From assembly GCF_016786215.1 (NCBI RefSeq), contig NZ_JADOBG010000015.1, positions 95,289 to 159,288 on the forward strand: a stretch of DNA of 64,000 bases, in the 5' to 3' direction. Numbering within the stretch: the stretch's first letter is position 1; every line of letters starts with the position of its first letter. The position numbers and the translations under genes were made by a program. Positions 44,615 through 54,473 of the stretch are shown here, piece by piece. The notes beneath the pieces were generated by a model, which saw nothing but the letters and a program-made list of their open reading frames with translations, searched no databases and was not told where the DNA came from. This stretch comes from Legionella bononiensis. Lineage in GTDB: Bacteria > Pseudomonadota > Gammaproteobacteria > Legionellales > Legionellaceae.

Positions 44615-45568
44615 TTAGTTCAATTTAAACAGGGGAGTCAACGCCATGTGTTTGAGTTCCTTTAACCACAATTCTCTAGGTTTACCCCCTGGAGCAGTCG
44701 GTTCAAACCAGTTGTTTTTACACCAGAGATAAATATCCAGACTTTTCATTTGGATAAATCCATTGATATGGTGTAAGTCGCGATCATCAATTGGTAAAAT
44801 ACTGCGGTAACCCTCAAGATACCAATGAAACAGGTGCTGCCATTCCTGAAATGGTTTTTGGCACAAATCTAAAAACGGTTTGGCGATATCGGCCATAAAC
44901 CAATGATAAACGGGTTCGTCAAAATCAATAAGATGCACTTGCTTTCCATCATACAGTACATTTCCAGGGCGATGATCGCCGTGAGTTAAACCAAAATTAT
45001 GTTCTGTAGAACTCATCTGATTAAATTGTGCATCAATACGCTGATATAACTGCAGCAATTCCCTATCTTCATTGTGCAGATAAGTTTCAGTTTCTCGCCA
45101 CAGATCCTTCCAGGATAAAAATTTGCGGTTTAAGGGACGATAGGATTGTGCTGCGCGGTGTAATTCAGCCAGTGCTTTTCCCCATGCCGTATATTTTGAT
45201 TGGTTCTGGTCATTAAAATCGATAATGGTTCCGGGAACTTCCAGACAGACATGAGTCAGGAACGCAAGATCATTTTGTTTGACATGTTCTATAAATTGAT
45301 CGCTTTTCGATGCAATTACCCGGCAAATCGGAGCATTTTCCTGAAACAGATGACGTTGATAATCAATGGCTGAATCCAGTTCATGCCATGATCTTATTTC
45401 GTGATGCGTCATCCTTAAGTAATACCCTTGTCCCTGATCCTCAAATCGATAAACACAATTAATTTGATTATTAATCAATTGGAGATTTTCAGGAGAATCA
45501 ACCCATTTTAATGCCGCATTTAATGCCGTTTCCCTCGATATTTTCTTTAACGTGTTTTCCCAGCTCAT
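44615..45568 (-). CDS. APH-family phosphotransferase/kinase-like protein
   Basis: The 317-residue protein has the aminoglycoside phosphotransferase-type catalytic loop LTHGDHRPGNVLYDGKQVHL (Asp in HGDxxxxN) and the metal site IDFDEPVYHWFMADIAKPF. The N-terminal lobe includes YYLRMTHHEI. This fold also covers homoserine, choline and stress-response protein kinases; the natural substrate is not clear, and a resistance role should not be assumed. It shares one base with ada (TAATG), so it is coupled to the alkylation response gene. Confidence 0.8.
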   Translation of the reverse strand: MSWENTLKKISRETALNAALKWVDSPENLQLINNQINCVYRFEDQGQGYYLRMTHHEIRSWHELDSAIDYQRHLFQENAPICRVIASKSDQFIEHVKQNDLAFLTHVCLEVPGTIIDFNDQNQSKYTAWGKALAELHRAAQSYRPLNRKFLSWKDLWRETETYLHNEDRELLQLYQRIDAQFNQMSSTEHNFGLTHGDHRPGNVLYDGKQVHLIDFDEPVYHWFMADIAKPFLDLCQKPFQEWQHLFHWYLEGYRSILPIDDRDLHHINGFIQMKSLDIYLWCKNNWFEPTAPGGKPRELWLKELKHMALTPLFKLN

Positions 45569-46617
45569 TATTTATTTCGCTCTTCATGCTCGATTAACCA
45601 TTTTTTGCGGCTAATTCCCCCGCCATAACCGCCTAGCTCACCATTAAGATTGATGATTCTATGACACGGTACAATAATGGCAAGTTGATTTGCGCCATTT
45701 GCATTGGCTACAGCTCTGAATGCTGAGGGTTTACCGAGTCGCTGTGCCTGTTGTGAATAGCTTCTGGTTTCACCATAAGGGATGCCTGTTAATTCCCGCC
45801 AAACATTCTTTTGAAAGTCGCTGCCAATAAGATGAATTGGCGTTAGAAACTGTTTTAACTGACCAGAAAAATACTTTTTAAGTTCGTGTTCAATTGAAGT
45901 TATGGGTTCGGATTTTCCAGGAATAATCGCAGCTTTTGTTTTAATTCTCAATCGTTCTACTTCACGTTCCAATCCTCTTCTATCAACAAATTCCAGAAGA
46001 AACAGAGACTGATCATCAGCAACAGCAAGCATTGGACCAAGAGGAGTATCCAACCAGAATGATTTAAGAATGTTCGGGTGTTTGGCAAAATTGCCTGGGG
46101 CGGTGCCCATGATTTTAGTAAAGGCATCTCTGAATCCACTACTTGAATCATAACCTGCATTAAGTTGAGCCTCGATGACCTGATCCCCGTCTCTAATGTG
46201 TTTCATGGCAATGCCCATGCGTCTTGCCCTGGCATAGGCTACAAAAGTCATACCAAATCGTTTTTTAAATTGTCTACGCGCTGTTGACGCATCTACCGAA
46301 ATGGCATCAAAATCGCTGTCTTTCCACCTTTTTTCCGGATTGGCTTCAACAGCGGCAACCAATTTTTGTACTAACTCGGAAACCTGTTTGGGGTTGGATA
46401 GAGGACGGCAACGTTTACAGGGGCGATAAGACGCGAGCAATGCATCCTGAGCGGTCTGAAAAAATTCACAATGTTCCAATTTGGGTTTTTTGGCAGGACA
46501 TGTGGGGCGACAAAAGATGCCAGTAGTTTTAACCCCTACATAAAAAACTCCTTCGTATTCACTGTTTCTTTCGAGTAAAGCCTGATAGTACTCATTGTTC
46601 ATCGCTGCAGTTACCAT
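45568..46617 (-). CDS. ada: Ada: bifunctional methyltransferase and transcription activator
   Basis: The 349-residue protein has all three Ada parts. The N-terminal zinc domain has C36, C40, C67 and C70 (TTGIFCRPTC, RPCKRC), equal in spacing to E. coli Ada C38/C42/C69/C72. An AraC helix-turn-helix follows (SVDASTARRQFKKRFGMT). The C-terminal O6-alkylguanine methyltransferase has PCHRII with C318 as acceptor. It repairs methylated DNA and, once methylated on the zinc domain, activates its regulon. Confidence 0.95.
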   Translation of the reverse strand: MVTAAMNNEYYQALLERNSEYEGVFYVGVKTTGIFCRPTCPAKKPKLEHCEFFQTAQDALLASYRPCKRCRPLSNPKQVSELVQKLVAAVEANPEKRWKDSDFDAISVDASTARRQFKKRFGMTFVAYARARRMGIAMKHIRDGDQVIEAQLNAGYDSSSGFRDAFTKIMGTAPGNFAKHPNILKSFWLDTPLGPMLAVADDQSLFLLEFVDRRGLEREVERLRIKTKAAIIPGKSEPITSIEHELKKYFSGQLKQFLTPIHLIGSDFQKNVWRELTGIPYGETRSYSQQAQRLGKPSAFRAVANANGANQLAIIVPCHRIINLNGELGGYGGGISRKKWLIEHEERNK

Positions 46618-46735
46618 GGTAGAATTAAAATCTCATAATAATGAATCTTAATAGTAACTATAGCGAGTTTATAAAAATGAGCGACCGAAATTCAGGCATC
46701 GAATTTTTAAACTCAGGTCATAGCGGGCAATAGAA

Positions 46736-48046
46736 TCAGGCGCTTGCCTGAAGACCACCCACCTCCGTGTCATCGGAAGGTGTTATTTGACGTTTAAACA
46801 GCCATGAAGAATAGAGAGCGCAAACACCGCAACTGATTAAACCTATTGGTAGAGCATAGAGATTTTTTGTTAATAAATAACCTACTGCCATGGATAGAAT
46901 AGAGGAGCCAAAAAGACGGACAGTGCTTATAAAGGCAGTAGCCATTCCTGCATTCTCTTTAAAATCAGAGAGTGCCAGAGACATCGTTGGTGCAGCGCTT
47001 ACGCTGATCCCTAAATTACAGATTAAAGCAAAAGATAAAGCGATGAGGCTAAAACCATAAAGTTCTGAACTCAATAACATGGCCATTCCACCCAGAATAA
47101 TTAACCAGTTTCCCATGAAAATGGTTGATGTCATGCTGAAGCGCTTTCGTAACCATATCCCTATATAATTTCCAATGATTATATTTAATCCATTAAAGAT
47201 AAAGATAATGCCAAAAGCCAAAGGAGAAAATCCAAGAACATCAATAATCAGATAGGACGAATTAATAACAGTAAGCATAACAGCCGTAAAACTGAACATC
47301 ATAATAAACGAAGCAGACCATAAGGACATTTTGGGTAAGATTGCCTTGTAGGAGTTGAGCAAATTGTTAATTTTAAATGAGGTTTCTGGCGGACTCCAGA
47401 ACGGTGATTCAACCAATATCCTGCGCGATTGGATGTAGAGAATCAAAGCCATTCCTGCCATAACTATGAAATTAAATTGCCATCCAAACCACGTAAAAAT
47501 TAGAGAACCCAAAACTGGGGCAAAAATGGGTGAAGCAGATACTATCATGGAGATATAGGAAAGTACCTTTGCTCGTTCAACTTCATCCTCAAAGTCCCGC
47601 GATGTTGAAAAAGCGATTAAATTGGAACAACATAAAGCAAAACCCTGAATGGCTCGTCCCAAGATCAAAACCGTTATATTCGGGGCAAAGGCACAGAGTA
47701 CGCTGCCGATCAGAGCAAGTAACAGGCTTCCTGGGAGGAGAACACGTCGTCCAAAATGATCAATAAGAGGTCCCCAAAAGAGATGCGTCACACCAAAAAC
47801 AAACAGATAAACGCTTAAAGTCAGTTGGCTCAGGCTATGCGTGGTTTCAAATAAACTGGTAATGTAAGGAAGCGATGGTTGGTATAAATCAAATGTTACC
47901 AAAGAAAAAGCTGAGAGAAGACCAAGAAAGAGAATAGAGTTACGTGATTTAGCCATGATGCTCATCAAATATAAAGAGGGGAGGGATTCTATCAAGGATT
48001 GTTCTTTTTTTGAATCGTATGAAGGACGTTTATTAATTAATTCCAC
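46736..48046 (-). CDS. Bcr/CflA-type MFS drug exporter
   Basis: A 436-residue, 12-helix MFS protein (DHA1 type) with motif A GPLIDHFGRRVLLPGSLLLA and the motif C-like stretch ASPIFAPVLGSLIFTWFGWQ. A GTG start at 48046 overlaps the end of comEC by 14 bp; an ATG at 47965 (MSIMAKSRN) would still leave the first helix. Neither has a clear ribosome binding site. The substrate is unknown. Confidence 0.85.
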   Translation of the reverse strand: MELINKRPSYDSKKEQSLIESLPSLYLMSIMAKSRNSILFLGLLSAFSLVTFDLYQPSLPYITSLFETTHSLSQLTLSVYLFVFGVTHLFWGPLIDHFGRRVLLPGSLLLALIGSVLCAFAPNITVLILGRAIQGFALCCSNLIAFSTSRDFEDEVERAKVLSYISMIVSASPIFAPVLGSLIFTWFGWQFNFIVMAGMALILYIQSRRILVESPFWSPPETSFKINNLLNSYKAILPKMSLWSASFIMMFSFTAVMLTVINSSYLIIDVLGFSPLAFGIIFIFNGLNIIIGNYIGIWLRKRFSMTSTIFMGNWLIILGGMAMLLSSELYGFSLIALSFALICNLGISVSAAPTMSLALSDFKENAGMATAFISTVRLFGSSILSMAVGYLLTKNLYALPIGLISCGVCALYSSWLFKRQITPSDDTEVGGLQASA

Positions 48047-50309
48047 TAAAACACGATGGTTTTTTTAGTGTACCTGTTGCTGGGAGCACCATTTGCACCA
48101 TTCCGCACTCATCTGTCCTATAGAAGGGAATGAGCAAAGTATTCATATTTTCCAATGTTTTATTGTGAGGAAAATGGAAGCGATTATCGAATCCTAAGGA
48201 AGCAATGGCATATTTAGGAGCTGTTTCCAATAAAAATCGATAGGAGGACGAGGTTTTACTGCCATGATGAGGAACAATTAAAACATCCGAGGCAATTTGA
48301 TCGCCATAGGTTCGTACCAGATAATCTTCTCCTGTTTTTTCTATATCGCCCGCTAATAAAATGCTGCTGCTTGAGGTGCTTACCTGTAAAATGCAGGAGT
48401 TATTATTTTTATCATTGAAGTGAATAGGAATAGAAAAAAAACGAAAGCGCACTCCATTCCACTCCCATTCCGGATAATTATGGCAATTGAAGCCCCGATG
48501 ATAGAACTGGGGATCATTGACAATCAATTGATCGACTTTGAGTTCAGCTTCAATTGATTTGAGTCCTCCCCGATGATCTTTATCAGGATGACTGATGACT
48601 ATTTTGTCTATTTTTTTTATCCCAATATCCGTAAAGTAAGGAAGGACAACCATTTTACCTAAGTCACTTCCCTGAAAAAATTGATCACCAGTATCATAAA
48701 GCAATACATGATCTCGGGTTTGTATGGTTACAGCCAATCCCTGACCAACATCCAGAACCCGAATTAAAGCCTCTCCCTGTTTTATTACTTCTTTATAGGG
48801 AAAGAAGGGAAACAGGATCCAGATTATGGCCAGATATTTAAAGGGTTTTACTGGAAGTACCATCCATACCAATAAAGCTGCCATTAAAGAAAGTACAGAT
48901 ATTATGGAATTCAGTGACCAGAGGATATTGATTCCTGCCAGATGTTCGGTCCAGATCAAAATTTTAAACAGCAGCGATACAAGCCAGGACAGGGGATGCA
49001 TTAATAGAACGGACCAACTGAAAGAACTGATTGCCAGCGTCATTAACGCTAATGGAACGATAAGAAACCCTACCAGAGGAATTGCGAATAAATTCGCGAT
49101 AAATCCATTTATTGAACCATAGGAATACCAATACAGGGTCAAAGGCATCAAACCGATTAAACAGCTTAATTGTAATGCCAGATTACCTTTAACTCCCCTT
49201 AATCCCCAGCGTTGCTGGGTGAGCAGCAGGCAGGCAACAGCGAGAAAAGAAAAGTAAAATCCTTGCATAAATACCGCATGCGGTTCAAGACATAATACGC
49301 CAAAAAGAGCATAGCGCCATACTTGCCAGATGGTATACCGTTGTATGCCAAGGCAGTATAAGGTATAAAAAAAACAGCCGATCAACGCTCTTTGTACTGG
49401 TGGTTCAAAACCCGCCATAAATGAATAGAGGAGAGCTATTCCAAATCCACCAATACTGGCAATGGAGATGGCCGGAGCAAATAAACAACAGCGGACGCTT
49501 CGAGACCACAACCAGCGCAGAATTAAAAATACCAATCCGGATATCAAGGCAATATGTTCCCCTGAAATACCAAATAAATGCGTGGTACCAGTTCGTCTGA
49601 ACAGTTCCCAATATTCCTGGTTGATGTGTGTCGTTACATTTAAAGTAAGGGCTTCCAATATTCCAGCCGTTCTTTCATCGGGAGCACGTTGTGTCAAGGC
49701 AGTCCCCAGACGTTCACGAAGCTGCAACCAGTTTATGGTGGAGTTCTCATTGATTAATTGATTAGCTCCTGAGCGAATATATCCAGTCCAGTAAATATGA
49801 TGCGCAGAAAGAGTTCTAACGTAATTGGAACTCCCAGGATTCATGTAATTTCGCGGCTTTTTTAATTTGACTGATAACCTCCAAAGTTGACCAGCATGTA
49901 ATGTCGGTGCTTTGTGATACCAGGATAATTGAATAAGGCCCTGTGCTGGACGATTATTCAAGCGTTCAATTTTAAAATTGAATTTAGTTTTATCAGAGCT
50001 GGTAATTGGAATAGACGCAACGGTTCCTACGATCACAGCATCAGGTAGTACAGGATTATCAGGCATTCCATGTGGCGCAGTCATCCATTGATGAGTCCAG
50101 GCAAGAGTTATTCCCATAAAAAATAAGACAGGAATGGGGTAACGTGGTGTTATATAAAACAGTATCAGCGTTATGGCAGGTAAGAAATGATTAAAGGTAT
50201 ACAGATAGAGTATACCCATGAAAAAGCAAAAAATTTCCATTGATTTTAGTGTTGGACTTTCCGTTGGAGGGTAAATGTAATAGATGTAACGCAGTGAAGT
50301 AAAGAACAA
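48033..50309 (-). CDS. comEC: ComEC/Rec2 DNA uptake channel
   Basis: About 758 codons. It has N-terminal helices and the OB-fold-like DUF4131 region, then the multi-helix competence domain (about 225-510, with HLFGISGEHIALISGLVFLI). A C-terminal metallo-beta-lactamase-like domain follows, with LDVGQGLAVTIQT, the metal motif ISHPDKDHRGGL and VPHHGSKTSSSY. The ATG at 50240 (MEIFCFFMG) may be the true start, as the first 23 residues are not membrane-like. ComEC takes transforming DNA across the inner membrane. It sits next to the pilus operon that supplies DNA capture. Confidence 0.93.
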   Translation of the reverse strand: MFFTSLRYIYYIYPPTESPTLKSMEIFCFFMGILYLYTFNHFLPAITLILFYITPRYPIPVLFFMGITLAWTHQWMTAPHGMPDNPVLPDAVIVGTVASIPITSSDKTKFNFKIERLNNRPAQGLIQLSWYHKAPTLHAGQLWRLSVKLKKPRNYMNPGSSNYVRTLSAHHIYWTGYIRSGANQLINENSTINWLQLRERLGTALTQRAPDERTAGILEALTLNVTTHINQEYWELFRRTGTTHLFGISGEHIALISGLVFLILRWLWSRSVRCCLFAPAISIASIGGFGIALLYSFMAGFEPPVQRALIGCFFYTLYCLGIQRYTIWQVWRYALFGVLCLEPHAVFMQGFYFSFLAVACLLLTQQRWGLRGVKGNLALQLSCLIGLMPLTLYWYSYGSINGFIANLFAIPLVGFLIVPLALMTLAISSFSWSVLLMHPLSWLVSLLFKILIWTEHLAGINILWSLNSIISVLSLMAALLVWMVLPVKPFKYLAIIWILFPFFPYKEVIKQGEALIRVLDVGQGLAVTIQTRDHVLLYDTGDQFFQGSDLGKMVVLPYFTDIGIKKIDKIVISHPDKDHRGGLKSIEAELKVDQLIVNDPQFYHRGFNCHNYPEWEWNGVRFRFFSIPIHFNDKNNNSCILQVSTSSSSILLAGDIEKTGEDYLVRTYGDQIASDVLIVPHHGSKTSSSYRFLLETAPKYAIASLGFDNRFHFPHNKTLENMNTLLIPFYRTDECGMVQMVLPATGTLKKPSCFSGIN

Positions 50310-50324
50310 TTTAGATCATCTAGT

Positions 50325-50478
50325 GCCGTTTCCATTGAGTTTTAATTGGTTGAACCGAGCCGTGACCGTCAGGGAGCGGAAATTGAAACAGGATACCGCT
50401 TGCTAACACGCGCGGCTCGGATGTACACAAATAACTCGTTTTGTATAGCGCTATCTGTCAAAACTCAATGGAAACAGC
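50325..50478. repeat. 154-bp element with nested inverted repeats
   Basis: The outer 19-bp arms (50325-50343 and 50460-50478, GCCGTTTCCATTGAGTTTT and its complement) differ at one base. The inner arms CCGAGCCG (50355-50362) and CGGCTCGG (50413-50420) are perfect. The right end lies 2 bp before the pilE stop codon. It looks like a small non-coding mobile element (MITE-like) or a large terminator structure. Confidence 0.75.
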
Positions 50479-50479
50479 G

Positions 50480-50926
50480 CTACGGATTCCAACATTCGGT
50501 TTGAGCTGTTGCCGTTGAGTCAACAGCAGTTTTCACGTTAGCTTGATTCACACTCATACTGGCGCATTTTGTATCTTGTATCTGGCTGCCTAATGGCGTT
50601 GCTGTCAGGGTATACGTTGTAGCAGTGAGGTTTGAAACGTTTATACTGTAAAAGCCTTCAGGAGTTGTTTGAGGAAATGTCGGTTTTGCGCCGCAGGCAG
50701 CAAGATAAGAGAAATTTTGGGAATAACATCGCTCCAAAATAATTTGATCCTGAGTAAGTATCGCCAGGGCATCTGCCCGCCTTGATTTTTGGATAAACTG
50801 TAAATAAGAAGGGTAGGCAAATGCGACCAGGATTCCAATGATAACCAGCGCGATCAGGAGTTCGATTAAAGTAAATCCTTTCATACCTCGTACGATTTTA
50901 TTAATTAATCTATTATCCCTATTCAT
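50480..50926 (-). CDS. pilE: PilE-like minor type IV pilin
   Basis: The 148-residue prepilin has a leader ending in Gly, the processing site KG/FTLIELLIALVIIGILVA with Glu5, a long N-terminal helix, and a C-terminal domain with a Cys pair framing a D-region. It is the last gene of the minor pilin operon. The leader has 15 residues (MNRDNRLINKIVRGMKG), longer than usual but typical for this subfamily. Confidence 0.9.
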   Translation of the reverse strand: MNRDNRLINKIVRGMKGFTLIELLIALVIIGILVAFAYPSYLQFIQKSRRADALAILTQDQIILERCYSQNFSYLAACGAKPTFPQTTPEGFYSINVSNLTATTYTLTATPLGSQIQDTKCASMSVNQANVKTAVDSTATAQTECWNP

Positions 50927-50936
50927 TTTTTATCCC

Positions 50937-53900
50937 TTATTGAAGTTGCCACCATCCGATTTTCCTTGGAGTATTATTAGGGTTGATAATTGAAGTCTGC
51001 ACCCCATTCGATTGAGTTATTAATATAACGATGTGGTTGTCCTGGTTGGGTCCTAAAACTGTTGGGGAATTTGCATAACTGTCCGACAAGGTAATACCAA
51101 CAGGATATGATCCATTATATTGATCCTGAGCATTAAAACCACCATCGCCATTGATATCAATCTGCGCACGGAGGAAGGATCCGCCTGTAAGGTAATTCAG
51201 TTCCAATAACATTGAGGAAAATCCAATTCCGCAGGCCGTTAATGGAGGTGTATTTAAAGTAGCAATGAATGTTCCATTAATCAATTCCGGGTTTGTTATT
51301 ATACGTTGACCAGGAATAGCAAGATCCGCGAACCAACCCAGTTTATTATTCCAGTTAATTGTATTGGCGGTCACCGTAAGGATGGATGCGGATAAGCCGG
51401 AAGTACCTGGAGCAATCAGACTCAGAGTTTGCTGTTGCAGATCAGTACGAGCGTAAGTAACCGTAGTTAATGGTTTATCCCATACGCCATAGACAGTTTG
51501 AGTTTGCGTGTTGAGCAGATCACTGGACGCGATTAATTGTCCAGTACCAAACAGAATGAACAAACCCTGTTTTCTAGGATAATTGGGGTTCAGAGTGACT
51601 ATGGGAGCTGTGGTAATGGGTTGAGCTGTACCGCTCGAGTCGCGTGCCTGAAATAATAGGCGAACGGTCCAATTGGCAGGATTAGAATCAGATACATTCA
51701 CTGACCAAAGATTTCCCTGGAGATCACCGGCATACACCACCGTAGTGGGTTGTCCTTGTAATCCATCTTTCTGTGCCAGAGCGACAGATGATAAACCCTG
51801 AGGTAACGTCGAGTTACAGGCGCCCGATACAGCAGCACAAAGATCAATTTTTTTAATGAGGGCACCGGTTTGAGGATTGACCGCATAGAGTATTGATGAA
51901 TTAATTGTACTGTTGTACCCATTGCCAAAAAATACCGCAAAAGTGAGAGGTGTTGACGTTGACGTCCCTATCTGACCAATTTGTGGCCTACTGTAGCTTA
52001 AACCCATATCCGTATCGGTAAATTCCCAAAGTACTGAATTGGCTACATTATTTTCTGAAGTGATAGCCAATGGATCAGTAATATCCAATGCATAAATGCT
52101 ATTACCTCCAGCGTTTTCACCACCAACCAGTATGGTATGCCACGTGCTGTCTGAAAATTGCACATCACCGTTTTGTGGTGAACCATTGACATAGAATTGA
52201 TGGCTCTGGTTATAAAGCGGGGCAGTCAGTTTTTGCAGATTAGCAAATACTGCATTGGGTATAAATGAAAAGAGCTCCTCACCATTGGTCGCATTAATTG
52301 CATGCAACATTCCATCATTTGCTCCTACATAAAGCATGGGTTGACGGTTGATTTTCGCCTTGGCGAAAGTGACATAGCTTGGATCTAAATAAGGAGATTC
52401 TGGAGCACCAACATAGATAACCTGACTGTCAACAATATCACCCAATATGTGAGAGCGATTTCTGAAGGTACCGCCATTTCTTTTTTCGAGAGCCGTATTA
52501 CCACGAAGATAATCTAATCGATTTTGTCCTAAAAGATCGGAGGGTTGGAGTTGGGCTTTTTGAGTGGTATTAAGGCTTGCCCAGCGAAATGGGATTCCGC
52601 TTAAAGCCACAGGATCCCAGGTGGCGACAAAACGACTGCTTGACCATCCTGTACCTGCAACTAAATTATCCAGCTGCGTTTGAGCGGACCAGTTAATGGT
52701 TGAAGTAGGAGCACCGGTACTAGGATCCAGTTGTATCGCAACTAAATTTCCAGTCCAATCCAGGTAAGGCAGATCACTGGATACAAAGTTGGCTTGATAT
52801 TCTACTGTCTCACCGTTCAGATGAGTAGAGCTGACCGCAGCTGCTGAAGTGGTGAAGGTTCCGTTTTGTATGGCCACCATAATGGTATTCAGGCTGTCTA
52901 CAAGGGTGTTAGGATCTGTTGCAGGATAGTAATTCTCTGTACCCCCTGCAACCGCCATAGCCGTAAGTGTTGAAGCTGCTGATGGATTAATGGTTGGATC
53001 GACTCCTGCCCCCAAACCGATTACGTAAGTGAGTATTCCATTGCTTTTCAATGTTTTTATGGTATTAATGGCATCAGTCAGAGCCTGATTATTCGTAGTG
53101 TTTAAGGAGCCATTGGCATTAAAAGTTGCTGTGACGCCATAACCAGCCGCCGCAGCACTACCTAATGGCGGCCAACGTTTTCCGCTGAGGTCCATGGTGG
53201 GTAATCCATCAGAAATTAATATGACGAATTTTTGTTGCGGACAGCCATTCCCACTCGTTGTACCAAGAGCAGTAAGGTAGCTATTGGCTTTGGACAGCAA
53301 TCCGGCAATAGGGGATTGTAGTGCAGAAGCTTTGATTTCAGTTGTTGATGTAGAGTTGGTTTCAGGTTTCAAATACGGTAAAAAAGCATTGAGTGCATTA
53401 GTGACCGTGGTTGTTGTAGGTACGGTACCTGCTGAAGTCATCTGGACCAGTACAGTACCGGTTGATGCTGATTGATTACCATAGTAACCAAATCCTCGCC
53501 TGGCGTAGATTACCTGTTTTGAGTAAGGCACAAATCCGGCATTTGTAGGACCAGTAGCAAAGCTTCCAATATTAGGTAAAGACTTGGAGTAGCTAAGTAA
53601 TACGCTTCCTGAGTTATAATTGCTTAAGGAAAAGTTAGGTGGAAACGGAGTGGCTGGGGTAGGCCCTGTATAAGTTAGAAACACTCCGGCTAATGAGCCT
53701 GAGGAGTAGAGGACGTCACTGATCTCCGGATCGTCACTTGAGGCTCCTATTTTCATGTATTGGCTCGAAGAGACAACGGTTCCGCCATAAAAACCGGCTA
53801 TTGAGCTGCAATTGCTGGATACAGTTGATGATGCGGAGCCGTAATTATAACAAGGATTAATGACGTATCGACTTCCAGCTACCTGGGTATTGGTAAAGCT

Positions 53901-54464
53901 GAAATTATTGTCGCCTTGAGACATATAATAGACCCAGGTGTTATAAGATTGTACACTGCTAGTACTGTATGTTGCCAAAGCAAAATCTGTAGTCGGTATG
54001 TAATTCTCGAGAATAGCCTGTACACCTTGTTTAGCGACATTTAATCGACTGGGGCTGTTGTCAACAAGAACGCCACTTTGCGTAACGGTATAAGGTGCTT
54101 GACCAGTACCATCTGCTGCCTGTATCGGAGGTGTAAAACCTGTAGGTACCAGGTATTTCAGTGGTGAGCTTGAACTGCTCAGTGAGCTTAAACTGGATGC
54201 GAGGGAACCTGAGCCTGTCATAATGGCGCCACTTAAATTACCATCCATGGATTCAGAATTTCCTATAGCAATAAATACTTGGGGATGAATTGGACTGGCC
54301 ATGATTATTGGGATGTTGGGAATGTTTAAAGTGGACGCAGCATGAGCAGCATTAAATAAGGAAGTTATGGCACATAACAGTAACGTCAGTATTGCCCCTG
54401 AGACCATTTTAATTATTCTGTAATTTCCCTTTCTGAATTGAAGCGTGTCTATTAGCCTGTCCAT
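50937..54464 (-). CDS. pilY1: PilY1, type IV pilus tip/biogenesis adhesin
   Basis: The 1175-residue protein has a signal region (residues 20-43, ending AHA). A VWA-like N-terminal half follows (with CPQQKFVILISDGLPTMDLS). A C-terminal beta-propeller domain has RQPMLYVGANDGMLHAINA and a Ca-binding-like loop DINGDGGFNAQD. The MIDAS motif DxSxS is replaced by GNSES (68-72), so metal binding there is uncertain. It lies between pilX and pilE. PilY1 sits at the pilus tip and controls extension, twitching and attachment. Confidence 0.92.
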   Translation of the reverse strand: MDRLIDTLQFRKGNYRIIKMVSGAILTLLLCAITSLFNAAHAASTLNIPNIPIIMASPIHPQVFIAIGNSESMDGNLSGAIMTGSGSLASSLSSLSSSSSPLKYLVPTGFTPPIQAADGTGQAPYTVTQSGVLVDNSPSRLNVAKQGVQAILENYIPTTDFALATYSTSSVQSYNTWVYYMSQGDNNFSFTNTQVAGSRYVINPCYNYGSASSTVSSNCSSIAGFYGGTVVSSSQYMKIGASSDDPEISDVLYSSGSLAGVFLTYTGPTPATPFPPNFSLSNYNSGSVLLSYSKSLPNIGSFATGPTNAGFVPYSKQVIYARRGFGYYGNQSASTGTVLVQMTSAGTVPTTTTVTNALNAFLPYLKPETNSTSTTEIKASALQSPIAGLLSKANSYLTALGTTSGNGCPQQKFVILISDGLPTMDLSGKRWPPLGSAAAAGYGVTATFNANGSLNTTNNQALTDAINTIKTLKSNGILTYVIGLGAGVDPTINPSAASTLTAMAVAGGTENYYPATDPNTLVDSLNTIMVAIQNGTFTTSAAAVSSTHLNGETVEYQANFVSSDLPYLDWTGNLVAIQLDPSTGAPTSTINWSAQTQLDNLVAGTGWSSSRFVATWDPVALSGIPFRWASLNTTQKAQLQPSDLLGQNRLDYLRGNTALEKRNGGTFRNRSHILGDIVDSQVIYVGAPESPYLDPSYVTFAKAKINRQPMLYVGANDGMLHAINATNGEELFSFIPNAVFANLQKLTAPLYNQSHQFYVNGSPQNGDVQFSDSTWHTILVGGENAGGNSIYALDITDPLAITSENNVANSVLWEFTDTDMGLSYSRPQIGQIGTSTSTPLTFAVFFGNGYNSTINSSILYAVNPQTGALIKKIDLCAAVSGACNSTLPQGLSSVALAQKDGLQGQPTTVVYAGDLQGNLWSVNVSDSNPANWTVRLLFQARDSSGTAQPITTAPIVTLNPNYPRKQGLFILFGTGQLIASSDLLNTQTQTVYGVWDKPLTTVTYARTDLQQQTLSLIAPGTSGLSASILTVTANTINWNNKLGWFADLAIPGQRIITNPELINGTFIATLNTPPLTACGIGFSSMLLELNYLTGGSFLRAQIDINGDGGFNAQDQYNGSYPVGITLSDSYANSPTVLGPNQDNHIVILITQSNGVQTSIINPNNTPRKIGWWQLQ

Positions 54465-54473
54465 GATAATAAC

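Noticed and set aside
44352..44615. An 87-codon minus-strand frame with Pro/His repeats
   Set aside because: It is only the translation of the 23-bp tandem array; the period is not a multiple of three, and no start signal is present.
44615..45568. Antibiotic resistance gene (aminoglycoside phosphotransferase)
   Set aside because: Only the general kinase fold is seen; the coupling to ada and the lack of any mobile context argue against a resistance determinant.
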